Positions 11,423 through 23,612 of a stretch of 64,000 nucleotides of DNA are shown one piece after another. A program made the translations under genes and the position numbers. Numbering within the stretch: the first letter of the stretch is position 1; each line of letters begins with the position of its first letter. The stretch lies in contig JAYKXP010000011.1 in the NCBI GenBank assembly GCA_037176845.1, forward strand, positions 248,001-312,000, in the 5' to 3' direction. The notes under the pieces were generated by a model. The model was given only the letters and a program-made list of their open reading frames with translations, was not told the DNA's origin and searched no databases. Source of the DNA: Paramarasmius palmivorus. Taxonomy: Eukaryota; Basidiomycota; Agaricomycetes; Agaricales; Marasmiaceae.

Positions 11423-13200
11423 GGGAGATAAATCGATAATGATTCGTGTCAAGGCGCCATGAAGGGTTTTTATATGTTGGGATTGGGGTGTATTTGTCAT
11501 TTGCAAGCTAGCAGACAATGGCACCATAGCCCAAATTGTGAGTAATGCTGGTGAGAATGGTATCCTTTGCTAGCTGACATATCATAGTTGGTAAGATGCC
11601 GTCGGCCTGGTGGTGAGGTGGCCTCGCCAGATATCCCAGAAGAGTCCATTGCGCAGATCCGATGGAGCGAGGAGCGTCAGTGGAGGCCGTGTCGTGTCGT
11701 GTCGCTTGAATTTGCGTAGAAACATGATGGGTATTGTTATAATACTTAGATTGTGTTTCAATCACCGTAGAAGCCATACCGACCTAAGGGAGCCTAAGGG
11801 TGATTTAATCCTGAGCTTGCTATGAGAGGTCAGAAATCAGACGCTGACGACGGTCCGGCAGTGTAGTTGTGGTAAGAGACATGTGCGTGACGCAACGCGG
11901 GCCAGCGACAGACCACAACATCCGATATCGTCGGTTTACAACTCCAGAACGTTACTGAAATTTGGGAATGGGTAGTGGTGACATTGAAGCGTTGCATTAT
12001 AGTTCCCTCGCCATTAGAACATAATAATCACTCCTTGGTATAATCGCTGGTCTATACTCGTGTAATAGAGTACTAGCGGTGCCAGGGTAAGACGAAAGAG
12101 ATTCAGCTGTAGACACCGGCTTGGATCCAACATGGGTTCGGGACTGAGGCATGTTTAGTCCTAGAATAGGTGATGACCATGACCTATGAGAGCGAGGGAC
12201 AAATTGAAATCTTAGAAGCGCACCTTTTTTAGTCAAGCCAGCAGAATTTTCGTTCCGAGCACCGCAATAGGTTGGGATATCGTATTCAAGGTTGGCATTA
12301 TTGCTCTGAAGGACGGGTTAATTGCGCTGCTGAAGACGTAGGGTGAGGACAACGTACCTTTTTCTCCCTTTAGAATGGATCCGTGTACAGGTGGGCAGAC
12401 GTCTCAGAGGAGCATCTTGTAGCTAGGGAAAGGGTGGTGGTCAAAGTGGAAGCGTGTTGGTCGCCGGCGCTTTTTTTCTCAAACCGTCATGTTCAACGCT
12501 CCCATCTCTTCGCAACTCTGTAACAGTACGTTCAGCTGCCATCTATGAACCATTTGAAATCTGAGCTAACATACCTTCAAGGAGCCCAGCAGGGTTGACT
12601 TGCAGTTTGAACCACCCGAGGCTGGATTCCAGTATGTTTTCTATTCTTGCTCGACTCTTTTCATCGTAGCTTATTGCTCCGCCTACACAAGGAAACACTC
12701 AAGCTGCTGTCTATACACCCCCGAAAATGATTTTTTCGTGTTGCCAAACTCAAACACACCTCGTAACACCACCTTGACCCCGACGGATCCGCTCCTGCAC
12801 TCGACCTTTCCTTTTACTACCTCTCTCGGGGTCGTCTTCAACCAGCTTTGACCCTCGTTATCTAGATCTTGGTTTACTCGAGTCCCAACTGGTCCTGAAG
12901 TCGATAAACACGCAATTCAGTTTGACGAGGCTAGAACTTCGTTCGTGGATACAGAGACAAGGGCTGGGATGGCAAGGGAGAAACCGAAGCAAAGTGTAGC
13001 TGGAAGCGATGATGGAACCACAAAGTACCTGGTAGTAGTAAGTATCGTCGCATCTTTGAGGTTGATAAAGATGTCAATAACCGTCACAGGTCAGGAAAGA
13101 TCTCCTAGGGCTCTACGATGAAGGCTATCGCCAACTCGGAATTGCATTCCTACGCGTACACCCGACACGAGCTTGCCATACAGGTTTGTAACACTGGGGA
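11423..13200. other. Intergenic region; EH promoter homology and an old direct repeat
   Basis: From 11423 to about 11815 the sequence matches the 5' flank of EH2 (19784-20150) and, more weakly, EH3 (25174-25560), so the duplicated segment includes the promoter. Bases 11997-12067 repeat the oxidase 3' flank. From 12.1 to 13.2k I see no convincing gene, only short open frames with possible splice signals around 12530-12850. Confidence 0.6.
11997..12067 (+). repeat. Direct repeat, right copy, flanking EH1
   Basis: A diverged copy of 9682-9756, in the same orientation, placed beyond the EH1 promoter. EH1 with its promoter therefore sits between two direct repeats. Confidence 0.7.
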
Positions 13201-13231
13201 CAATTTCGCATGAGTTTGTGTTCTTTATACT

Positions 13232-13337
13232 GGACTTATACAAGACTTATGCAAGGTCTAAGCATAAGTCATGCATAAGGTCCAAAATTTTGAGTAAGTA
13301 TAGCATAAGTCTTTAAAAAAACCCGAGACTTATGCTT
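13232..13337. repeat. Cluster of ACTTATGC/GCATAAGT palindromic motifs
   Basis: Within about 105 bases the word ACTTATGC or its complement occurs about six times. GACTTATGC pairs with GCATAAGTC at 13245-13271, and GCATAAGTCT (from about 13303) pairs with AGACTTATGC (to about 13336) around an A-rich loop. The result is a nest of perfect 9-10 base inverted repeats, as in miniature inverted-repeat elements or a strong cruciform. It lies upstream of the gene at 13495. Confidence 0.7.
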
Positions 13338-13494
13338 TCTTGCCCCCAGTGTAAGCACTTTTTCGATGCTATCTGCGGGCTCTGTAAGTGGCGTCTGTTC
13401 TGTTAGCCGTGTCGCATGACCAAGATCGTCACTCTCCCGTCCAACGCCCACTATGTGCTCTTCACACGCATCCCTTGACCCTTGAACACTGCTC

Positions 13495-15515
13495 ATGAAC
13501 TTCTTCCAAGGATCCTCCAATTTTTCTATCGAAGGAGGGAACTTCTCAAATGTTGCCGGTTCCCAGAATAACTACCACGTAGCGGGCAAGTTACAACTCT
13601 CAGATCCAACAAAGGAGACTCGACAAGTGACTGCTTGGGATCAGGTATGTCTGTCACGACCGGAGTTTGATACGACCTACTGAAATATATTTCAGTACCA
13701 AGAACTCAAGACGGGGGACATCCGGCTCAAAAAGAAGGTCGCAGAGACAACGGTGAAAAGGCGGGATGCAGAAGGCTGGTCGTCCTGGAGAAATTTGGAT
13801 GCTCGTAGAATCATCTACACTGCCAGCGTTCATGGTGAGGATCGAAGGGAGAGGGAGTTTCTCTACGTCAAATACGATGGCCCTGATGCTGTTCAAGTGA
13901 GGCTATCTTTCCTTCGAATGGTGCACTTATTGACCGTTCTCTATTCAAACAGGCCCATCATCAAGACTTTGAACACTTCTCCGCAGTTAAGTAAGCTAAT
14001 CATACAATGTTTCTTCCGAAGCTCATGTTTTACATCCCAGGGATATCGATTACATCCAGCTTTTTGGCTACAGTACCTGGAACGTGTTACCCTCACTTGT
14101 GTTCTACGATGGTGAGGGGAACAATATCGTCATAGTAGGATCGTGCTAACTTGCATGTAGCACTCGTGCCAGTGGCGCATGTATTTGAACGAAACGGGTT
14201 CCCGTCACTCTTACACACATATTTCGACTACGTATGTTTTTAGTTCTCTCTCTACTTATTTTGATAATCATCTCCCTTGATAGGCTTCCTTAACGCAGGG
14301 AATAGAAGCAAAAACAGTATGCCTACCCATCTCGGATGAACCTTCAATACTCAAGTTAGGCTTTTAGCTCCTTCGTGAACTATGGATCAAACCAGGGACT
14401 GGCATTTTATGCAAAGGGCCTTACGTCGAGGACTCCTCCAGCACCCTTTACCAGGTCTGGCCAGGGACCACTCCCGCACTTCCCAGTAGCAGTCATCCTT
14501 TTCTGGACCTTCAGACCTATAACAACACTGGCCTTCTTTTTCGGTACCTCATCGGAATTCTTCCCATACAAGATATCATCCAAGGAATTCGCCGGTCATT
14601 CAGAGCAACCCCAGAGCATCCCAACAACCGAGACGCCAAATTCATCCTCTCATTCCTCCCTGGCACGATTTATCACAGAACATCTCTCGAGATCATCGCT
14701 CGATACTCGGGAGACAGAGAGAGATGGTATTACGACCCTTGGGAGAAGCAGTTTCGCGTATCAGATGCCATGCGAGAAAACATACTTGTGATCGATGATA
14801 AATTAGTGAGGTGCGTTTGAAATGGCGTTGAAGTGGTTATTTGGACTGATTTGGGGTACAGGTTCATGTTGAAGCCAGCGGACATTGCTAGCCTTGAGTC
14901 GTTTGAGCTATATTATCTTTTGCGGCCTAGGGGGATATGGGTTTCCTTTATGGATTCATGGGTGTCGCAGGCACATGGGATCTTCATCCAGCTTGGGATT
15001 GAAGAGAGTGAATGGGAGGAATATGGTGAATTTATCGTGGTTATTGTCGGAGTGTTGGTACTGATTGATGTATGTCAGCTATTTTGGGTCACTTTTGGCT
15101 CAAGCTTGAACGAGACGAAGAATCACATACACCTGCTGACATCCCCAATTCAACCCCGATATACCTCTTCATCCGACCAGTCCCCCGCCCTTCCGATAAT
15201 GACAACGGGTGGGATGATTGGCTGGCAGGGACGATGTACTACTGGTCGTTTGACTCCGTCGGGAAAGAGGAGATGTCGCAGGGTGAACAGCAGAGGTTGG
15301 GTCTTCCATCGTTTAGGACTACCGTTGTAGTAGGGCATAGTTGGTGGAATCACGACGCCTATGATGCGATTGGAATGGTCAATCGTCACCAAGGCTTTGA
15401 TCCCGCGTCATTGGGTCTGGCGAGATCTCTTGGGCAAACGATTCTTGAGGTGGCTGGTCGTAACACGCGTTTTGAGGAGGTCAATGACGAAGGTCAACCC
15501 CCATACTTCCTTTGA
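13495..15515 (+). CDS. Agaricomycete-specific hypothetical protein (NFxxGxFxxVxG family)
   Basis: A multi-exon gene of about nine exons, starting at 13495 and ending at 15515. The N-terminus has the recurring agaric signature FxxGxFSNVAGSQNNYHV. Later segments (YIQLFGYSTW; LVPVAHVFERNGFPS; YYWSFDSVGKEEM; WWNHDAYDAI) belong to the same widespread family of mushroom proteins, from recall of the family rather than a search. No catalytic motif is known to me. Several introns have clear GT..AG borders (for example about 13645-13695 and 13897-13950). The exon structure between 14300 and 15100 is less certain. Confidence 0.6.
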
Positions 15516-16207
15516 TGCACCGCTCTAATGCAGAACATTCTCAAGATGACAAGGCTTCGGTGATTGATATCAGTGCTGAGTTGGCCCATCCATCCGCACT
15601 TCCATCAGAATTCGAGGAGAGGATTCGATGGATACGTGCGTATCGCTCGTTATTCTTGGGTCATACAAGAACATCATCAAACAAGGATAGCCCGTGCTCA
15701 GATGGACCAGATATTGCAGATGTTGATTGAGGTGGTGCACAGAGATGCTCGAGAGTTTCAATAGTTTTCTTTCAAAAGATTCGACTCGCAAGTCGGAATT
15801 ACGGCTCATAATGCATGATATACCAGTTTAGTGCTCAAGTGTTTGGATGGTTCTGAATACTTACCTCAGGCTAATGTCCGTCATTCCATTATTCAACCAT
15901 TACTCCTTTTCCAGTCCCATATACATTAACTGTGATTTGAATGCAAATTGGACCAATAAATCCCATGCCCGTGTCAAAGGTACGAGTGATTGAGTCTGCC
16001 TAGGCGAGACTAGAGTCTTTTGGATCTTCCCGGGAGCACCGACATTCGCTGAATGTGTGCCGCGGTTGAATCCAAACGCTGGTGGAGTTTGCCGGACCGG
16101 CACCTGCACCTGTCTGAATGAGCATAGATGCTTTGGCGTATCACTAAATCAATTACTGTAAGTGTCTATCTATTACTGAGCTGAATTAAGGGCACATAAA
16201 TTAAAGA
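15516..16207. other. Spacer between convergent genes
   Basis: Short plus-strand open frames (to 15764) and a minus-strand one (15900-16109) are present. None shows a domain, and I see no supported gene. Confidence 0.4.
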
Positions 16208-17454
16208 TTAAGCCTTGAACCTTCTCTCGTGTTCTAAACACGCCTCCAAAGCAGCTAAAACCGATTTCTGCCAAGGAATATATTCCTTGAGCCCCAGCAC
16301 CTCACTGGCAAATGTCGTGTCCAGCGGAACATCAGTTTGCGCAGGAGCAACTGTATCGGCCAACGGTAATCGTTGCGTTAGCTCAGGATGAGCTTTCTTG
16401 ATTACTTTGACAGCATCCTTCCACTTGAATATGTCTCCGTGAATGATCATACGTTTGTGACGGCCTGGTACCTTGGGCGCATCTAATGCGAGAACGTGTG
16501 CCTTTGCAATATCGCGAACGTCGACAAGGTGCCCAATATTAAGGGAAGGATACGCGTTGGGACCATCCCGATCACCAGTAATCAGTCCATATACGACAGA
16601 GTTGGTGCCGAGTTGGTTAATATCGGGAGTGTACGGGAAGTTTGGGACGAGAGGACCAAAGACCATAGGTGGAATAACTATCGTGTTTGTTAGCTAGAAA
16701 TCAGGCCTGTGCAAAAAGAATACTTACGAACTGTAATGTCGACGTCGGGATGCTCCTGTGCAATATCTCGCAACTTCTTATCCGCAACTGTCTTTGCTGC
16801 TTGGTAAACAAAGAAAGCATCCTGTTCACTAGGCTTTATATCCTTCAGCTCTATGTCGCCAAAATCCTTCTCGTTGAGGACTTTATTTCCAAAGGCATTC
16901 TTGAAGTCGGCTGATAGGTCATAGGAAGTCTTAAGCGCAACGCACAAATTTACATGAATCATCAAAACCTACCATTGAAGAGGTTCACCACTGTTCCAGT
17001 AACGATAATCTTCTGAATACCGGAAGCGATTGATTGATTGACAATGTTCAGTGTTCCCTCGTACGCGCCCTGCATACAGATGAATGAGAGCTGGTTGTAC
17101 TGTCGACCTAGGACTCGCTCACCTTGAATGTCTCCTCGCTGTTAGCCCCATTGAAAAATCCGGGAACAGCGGTGTGGATAACCGCAGACACGCCTTTCAA
17201 GGCCTCGGTGTGGTCGTCCAATAAGCTCGGTAGCTCGACAATTTCGAGCTGCGATCCTGCGTCGGGGAAGATGGCCTTGACTTTGTTGGCAGAGCGAACG
17301 ACTGCTCGAATTTTGATGTTCTTGGCTAGGAGTTGAGATACAATGTGGGATCCAATGAATCCGGTTGCACCAGTCACCTTGGGACAAAGTTTAGTGAACG
17401 GAGAGTGCTACAGATGTTGCAACTTACTAGTACGAGGCCCGTGGATGAAGACAT
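16208..17454 (-). CDS. NAD(P)-dependent extended SDR reductase (dihydroflavonol reductase-like)
   Basis: Four or five exons from the ATG at 17454 to the TAA at 16208, giving about 340 residues. The Rossmann motif VTGATGFIGSHI is at the N-terminus, completed by a small first intron. The catalytic pair Y-x3-K is seen in VYQAAKT, and PPMVFGPLVPNF and the NIGHLVDVRDIAKAHVLAL segment are typical of ketone and aldehyde reductases of the Gre2/DFR group. The protein probably reduces a carbonyl using NADPH. It lies between EH1 and EH2. Confidence 0.88.
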
Positions 17455-18110
17455 TGTAACGAAGATGAGACTGGCAATTGGATGGTGAGGGTTTGTCGTG
17501 ATCCATTGTCTTTAGTTTCCGCCTCTCTTTATACTTGTCATACAAACCCTTGCGATAAGAGGAACATGGAATTGGTAAGACGGTGTCTTCGTCAGGACTG
17601 TCGGCGAGTTCAGTATGATTGATCAGTAAAGCTTAGCAAGGTCCGCACCTTCTGGGTATAAGTAGATGAATTGCGCCAAAACGTCGACCCCTGGCCGTAA
17701 ATATCTGTAGGCTGTAGCTGGTTTGTCACCCTCTTTGCGGGCTCGTAATGTGCTTCCTAAGCTGCTTTAAAGATTGATAGAAAGCTAGCCCGGTCAATTT
17801 CCTGGATTCTTGATGGTTACGGTAGACGAGAGTGTCCAATTGAAGACTGATTACGAGGCAGGAGAGCACAGAGCATTGATTGAAGATTCGAAGGCCAAAA
17901 TGGTCAACGTCACGCATCACGCATCGTCACAGATGAGTAACGCGACCCCGCCAGACGTTGCCGCGCCGCGCCCGTATGTACTCCCGCGCAGAGTTAAGAA
18001 ATTTTCATATATTCCATCAAGAATTTTGCGAGCACGATATTGCATGAGGCTCAGAGGTCACACGAAGCAGAAACGTGGTTTGTCTTTTGTGTCTCCGTGG
18101 TAATTCATCT
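17455..18110. other. Spacer between reductase and EH2
   Basis: I see no supported gene. A plus-strand open frame at 17810-18103 has no recognisable content. From about 18111 the sequence matches the 3' flank of the FAD oxidase (9767-9835), which marks the left edge of the EH2 duplicate unit. Confidence 0.45.
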
Positions 18111-18219
18111 CATCACGATACATATCTTCCCTTACAACGCAACGAAAGGTACGACCTCATCCGGTCTCTATTCTCAACATGATAATACATTTGAAGCAGT
18201 ATATAGGTACCCAGGATTA

Positions 18220-19783
18220 TCATGCAGTAGCATAACCATCCTTTCCTGGTACAACGCCATACGCAGGACCGCCCTTTCCAAACATCTTCCTCAAGTCTGA
18301 CACCAGCTCCTTTGGCTGCTCATAGGCTGCGAAATGTCCACCGTGATCATGCTCTGCAGTGAACACGAGATTCTTGTCGGCGTACCACCTGAGAAACCAG
18401 TGAGAAATAACGTTGATTGAGGAAATAGTAATTTGTACGCACGATACTGGGCCTATACCGAGTTCCTTCGGGAAGAACGAGTAACCTGTAGGGATGGTAG
18501 GCTTTGGGCCTCCTTCTATGCCTCCAGTTTGCTCAACTTCGTAATACGTCCTAACGGTGGCCGCGGGTCCTGAGCGCGAGAACCAGTAAACGGAGATCCA
18601 CGTCAACACTACACGATGCGCACAAGAATCAGTGGGTCGTTCGGTAGACGTACTCTCGAGGACAGCTTACCTTCATCGTCTTCCCAAGGGTAACTGTCTG
18701 TCCAGACAACCAATTTCTCATAAATCCATGCCAGTAGCCCAACTGGCGAGTCCGCCAAGCTATACCCGATGGTTTGAGGTTGAGTTGCCTGTTCTTTGAA
18801 ATAGCCTGAGCCTTTCTCCCAGAACCACTCTGAACGCTCAAGCGCTTTGAGGTCCCTTTCGGTATATTTCGATGGATCGGCACCTTCTGGAGGAGTAGAT
18901 AGGCTAAATTACGGGTAGTTCAGTCTAGAGAAACTCAAGTGTCGCAGGAACATACAAAGGTGAATTGGAATGCCAAGCTTTGATATGATTTCCGCCGTAG
19001 GTGGATGCCATAGTGCGCGTAATCTTCATAGCAGCTTCCATGAGTATGTGAGTTGACAACATAGATCGACATAACGAACCGGATAACCCCAGTCTCCGCC
19101 TTGAGTAACTGAAGGGAAACGAATTCAGCAATCCCGAAATCACCACTGAGTGTCAAAGTGTACCATATTCGGTGTATCCAAGCGCCTGCATCAGTTTGTG
19201 TCCGGTCTGTGATAATGCATCAAGATCTAATAAAGGTATCCAGTATGAGCAAAGAACGTACCTCGGCATACTTGGTCCGATCGAATCCCTTCTTCTTCGT
19301 TCCTTCTGAGAATCCGTATCCAGGCAGACCGAGTGCAACGACATGAAAGCTTGGTGCGCCGGGCGAATTAGCCGTTAGCAATGGCAGGATCTTTCGCACT
19401 TCCAGGAAACTTCCAGGCCCTGGCAAAGTAGGTTAGCTATCGTGGACCAATTACAATGACTACAACATACATCCGTGGACGAACAACAGTGGGATAGCAT
19501 TTGGCACCTCGCTCTTCTTGTAGATGTAATGGATATTCAGCACGCCGTGCCCTTCGACCTCGATGTCCCTCGTGAATTGTGGCAGCTCCTCGTTCAAGAT
19601 TGTTTCGTACTTCCTCCAGTCGTAGCCATCCTTCCATCTTGCTAACAGCCTACGAATATCGGCCAGCGGAACGCCGTAGTGCCATCCAGCGTCATCGAGC
19701 TCGTCTGGGAGACAGGTGAGTTCGAGCTTCTTTTTCAGAAGGTCAAGAGCTTTGTCGGATACAGCGATCTTGAATGAAGACAT
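18220..19783 (-). CDS. Epoxide hydrolase EH2
   Basis: Same exon plan as EH1, from the ATG at 19783 to the TGA at 18220, and highly similar throughout. The EHN domain, HGWPGSF-type oxyanion loop, GGDWGYP nucleophile motif, lid segment with [14 protein letters not shown] and the GGHFAAYEQ catalytic His region can all be assembled in frame. Differences from EH1 are scattered substitutions, so this copy is probably functional. It begins the first tandem unit. Confidence 0.84.
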
Positions 19784-20758
19784 GGGAGATAATGATTCGT
19801 GTCAAGGCGCCATGAGGGGTTTTTATATGTTGAGATTGGGGTGCGTCTTTGTCATTGCAAGCTAGCAGACAATGGCACCATAGTCCAAATCATGAGTAAT
19901 GGTGGTGAGAATGGCATCCTATGCAAGCTGACATATCATAGTTGGTGAGATGCCGTCGGCCTGGTGGTGAGGTGGCCTTGCCAGATATCCCAGAGGAGTC
20001 CATTGCGCAGATCCGATGGAGCGAGCAGCTCGGTGTCGCTTGAATTTGTATAGAAACATCATCGTTTGAGATGTTCTAAACAGACTCCGTTCTAATCGCC
20101 ACAGAAACTATACCGACCTAAGGGTGATCCAATTCTGAAGTACACGTTTGAAGGGTTAAATGTAGTAAGGGTGTCGAAATATCAGAAAAGACACCTTACC
20201 TTAAACGTTACTCTTGAGTTATATGAGAGCAACAACGACTTCAAGTTTGCTATGCGAAGAAAAAAAAAAAAGACCCTGACAATGGAAATGTAACTGTGGA
20301 AGATGATAAAGAAATGAAGAAGAGACATGGGTGCAATGTGTAGGACGGCGTCGCGACGCGTGTGAAGGTCAGACTGCTGTCCTTGTTGGCTTTTCTCTCA
20401 ACGACCACCACCATCTGTCTCCAATTGCGCAGCGGGCCCTCAATGTTACCTATCTAGGTCTCAGAGCACGCCGATTCCGATAGGGTGATATAAAGAGGTA
20501 ATTCTTTTCGTCTTTCATCTCTTTCTTGGCAGGAACAGATTTGACAGGTTCAACCTCTTTCGCAAGCTCTTCAAGCAACCGTGGTTCTCGTGGATTTGGA
20601 CTTATCCGAGAATGATTTGGCTATGTGGGCGCAGAGATCATCTCACTCAAGTTTTCACGGATCCGGATGAAACCCCCTCAAAAATCTCATAACTACCCAA
20701 AATACCTCCCTCGGACCCTCAAACGGATTCAACCACAACCATCACCAATATCCTTTGC
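19784..20758. other. EH2 promoter and spacer
   Basis: The left 370 bases match the 5' flank of EH1. The right part is duplicated in unit 2 (about 25600-26200). No gene is seen. An 11-13 base A-tract lies near 20260. Confidence 0.5.
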
Positions 20759-21178
20759 ATGTCTTTTCATCCAGAGCACTTCCAATCGACCTCTGCCATT
20801 ATTCTCAAGCAAGTATCACTATCGTCCACTACATCATTCACTTTCATGACCGCAACAACTACGTCGCATTTCGCTGCTCCAGGGGCGGCGGTACCCCTTC
20901 CACCACCTGATACGCATCATTCCTGAACTCGAACTCACTTGGGTTCACTTGGTCAACGACGAGGATACTCCTACATTCTCGCTTTCGAGTCAGCGCAGCC
21001 CATTGGGCAAGCTACGGTCGCCAAAGGTGATCTTGAGCCTAGAGCTGGCTCTTTACCTCGCAGGAGTAGGAACAAAGCGCCTGCGCCTGTTCCACCCATT
21101 GAAGACAAGGGATTCAATTTGTTCGTGCAATTGGTTCCTCGGTGTACGTCTTCGGACGATTCGGATGTAAATCAATAA
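20759..21178 (+). pseudogene. Family A, copy A1, interrupted by a stop
   Basis: From the ATG at 20759 the frame stays in register with the intact copy A3 (30861-31265) but contains TGA at 20924-20926, codon 56. The same frame then continues with the conserved core GSLGQRRGYSYILAF, AKGDLEPRAGSLPRR and an acidic end DDSD. One nonsense change thus separates it from an open frame. The family is unknown to me: a Ser/Thr/Pro-rich N-terminal half and a basic core. Readthrough or a downstream start cannot be excluded. Confidence 0.55.
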
Positions 21179-21735
21179 CTGCATTGTGCAGAACACCTGT
21201 ATTACATTGCTATCGGACAATCATATATATCTTTGGATAGCTCCTCCACACCATCGCCCTGATTCCTGAAAATGAAGCATCCCGGCGTCGAAACCGGTGA
21301 ACTAACCGCCGGTAACCAAAGTATCTACTTTCTTCTTTCGCACCATCATCGACATCGTTCGCGGCTGCTCGCTCAAAGTTCTCTGGGCATTCCGAGTCTT
21401 TCATAAACAACGCGGGTATCAAATACACTTTCCAAGCCACTAGAGTCACGGTAATGCCTTCAATGACTAGCGAAACGAACTGGTCGGCCTCCTTTTGCTT
21501 TCCACAAGCACTCTGCGATACTCATCGTCCCTCAATGACCCCCACTCATGCAGACAGACATAAGGCCTAAAGCTAAAGCTCGATCATATGCCCAAAGCGT
21601 GGGATCTATTCTCGATCGTGCGCCCACAGAGTTAAAAGACGAGCAGAGGCAACTTGCACAGCATTCGCTTTCTTGAAAGTGAACCTTTACCATCTCTGCT
21701 TTTGCATCGAGAATCTACGACTTCTTGTGCTCAAC

Positions 21736-22228
21736 ATGTTCACCTCAACTGCTACAATTGCTCTTCCTACCAGTGTCGATGCTACTGCGGTACGTTCCCC
21801 TTTTACGCGTCGATTTTGAGACTAGCCCCTTTACTGACTCGGGGGTTTCATAGCTGTCTGGGTTCGTGCAGGCGGCCATCATCGACATGGTTGATACTCG
21901 CGATGGCACTAGTGAGTTATCTGGTGTTGACTTTGTGCCGGAGATGGAGGTAGCGGAGGAGTTGATGAGTGTGTTGGCCGATTTTGTTGCTACTGACACC
22001 CCACAGCCCAACACTATCGAAAGGACCCCTTTTACATCTATCGGCAATATACCCAATGCAAGACCAGTTATTGCAACCAGGATCACCAACAATACGAGCC
22101 AAAGACGAAGCCTCAGTCAGAAAGAAAATGTCAAGCCCCTATCCACAAAGAACAATAAGCGCAAGAAGCGTGCTACACCAGGGTCTTTAGTCGAAATCAT
22201 GCTTCGACCTACGACAAGACCCTGGTGA
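21736..22228 (+). CDS. Family B, copy B1: small unknown protein
   Basis: Two exons (21736-21789 and 21872-22228) with clean GT..AG borders encode about 138 residues. The N-terminal half is acidic and hydrophobic (DFVPEMEVAEELM, LADFVATD). The C-terminal half is basic (SQRRSLSQKENVKPL, KRKKRATPG) and ends in LRPTTRPW. The KRKK stretch could be a nuclear signal. Copy B2 at 27089 has the same structure and length with scattered substitutions, so both appear maintained. I recognise no family. Confidence 0.55.
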
Positions 22229-22631
22229 ATGGTTTGATTTCATCTTTTTTTGTTCCTCTTGATGTCGGTGCTGGATATGGTGGTCAAGGTCGCGGAGGTG
22301 CCCCTATACCCACACTTCTGTGTCAATTATATCGGTACGTTTGTGATCTTGATATTTATTTTATTCGATTCGTTGATATATTCCTTGCCAGATCAGATAT
22401 GCCTCGGTGGTTCGGTTTGGTATTTCTCACCTATACCCGATTTACTTTCGTTCGTCGTTGCGCCACACAAGTTCTAATCATTATCTTACAGTGCATCGCG
22501 TCAATCCTCTCACATGATTCAAGCGCACGAAAAAGATAAGTCTCTTTCCGTATTATAAGCATCTACGAGTTCTTCTGCTGTCTCTGTACTACTGTTATGT
22601 CCCTCTGGGCTCTCTCTCTGGTTCTGGCGTC

Positions 22632-23379
22632 TTGATCCTGGGCTATCTGTGGGCTTCTGATGTGTTCTATGGTTGCTACTGGGTCTATCTAGGGTTCTCT
22701 CTGCTTTGCTCTCTGCTTAACTCTATGGATACTTCGTCTTTGACTTGGTTCTCTGCTCTTCGCTCGCTGGTACTCCTACTACGTTACTTTCCTACTTTTA
22801 TCCTTGCCCTTTCCATCGGTACATTGCTCACTTCCTGCGTTTCTGATAGCCCTCGAGTCTCGACCGTCTCGCCACATTTTCCTAAGGTTCGTACACCACC
22901 ACGTTGGTTTTCGTTCATCCGTTTTGACGTGTGTCTGTTTTCTCTAGGTGTCGAGCAATAGACCCGTAAGTCATCCTATTTTCTTCCTAACTCCAAACTG
23001 ATGCTTGCACTTTTAGATTTTGTTGGGTCACGGAGTCTGGTCGCAAAAACGTTCGTGCTTTCACGTTCTTCCCGTACGTCGTTACTAACGTGTTTTTGTT
23101 TTCTTAGGTGTCGAGCAATTGACCCGTAAGTCATCCTACTCCCTCCTTATCCCCAAACTGATGCTTGCACCTTCAAAGGTTTCGGTGATCACGGTGACAC
23201 GGACACTCGTGGTTGCAAAAAGGTTCGTGCTCTTACATTCCCTTCGTAGGTCGTTACTGACTTTTTGGTGCGCCACTAGAGGCCGAGCTACTCGTTCCTG
23301 TGAGTGATGCACTTGATCTTGACTCTCCTGACTGATGCTAGCGTTTCCAGACAAGTTGGCGTACAAGCATCATATGTGA
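22632..23379 (+). other. Family C, copy C1: repeated, spliced-looking exon array
   Basis: A hydrophobic open segment (from about 22632) is followed by alternating tiny exon-like and intron-like pieces. An 18-base piece GTGTCGAGCAATNGACCC occurs at 22948-22965 and 23108-23125, each preceded by a TAG acceptor and followed by GTAAGT. A 34-44 base piece follows after a branch-like CTGATGC and an acceptor, then GTTCGT. A last pair ends near 23379. Copy C2 has the same punctuation. The reading frame is not conserved between copies, so this may be a spliced non-coding transcript or a decayed gene. Confidence 0.5.
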
Positions 23380-23505
23380 ACTTTACTCTGACCCCGCCAC
23401 GGCACCTGTTCCAACCATACTTACGTCGAAAACTAGTATTGCATTTCATTTATTCCCTGTTATATATGTACATTTCGTTCTCCAAACACGTATTCCAAAG
23501 AAAGA

Positions 23506-23545
23506 CGCCCCTAGTAGCTGAGCTGGCCACACTGCACGCAACTGG
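23506..23545 (-). pseudogene. 3' scrap of a small secreted protein gene
   Basis: These bases match the last codons of the intact secreted protein gene (28906-28945), encoding a CVQCGQLS-like end with Tyr before the stop. Homology ends abruptly at the EH3 3' flank. The scrap marks the junction of the tandem duplication. Confidence 0.65.
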
Positions 23546-23612
23546 AACGATACCAAACGAAAGTTACCATTCCGTTTGGTCTGCTATGATTGAGGCAGAT
23601 ATAAGCATCTCA

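Larger units (their letters stand above)
18111..23545. repeat. Tandem duplication, unit 1 (EH2 + A1 + B1 + C1 + scrap of secreted protein gene)
   Basis: The order is EH2, 5' flank, family A1, family B1, repeated array C1 and the last bases of a small secreted protein gene. It is repeated in the same order and orientation from 23546 to about 28950, and similarity runs through genes and spacers. The right edge is sharp: at about 23545 the secreted-protein 3' end stops and the EH3 3' flank begins. Confidence 0.75.
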
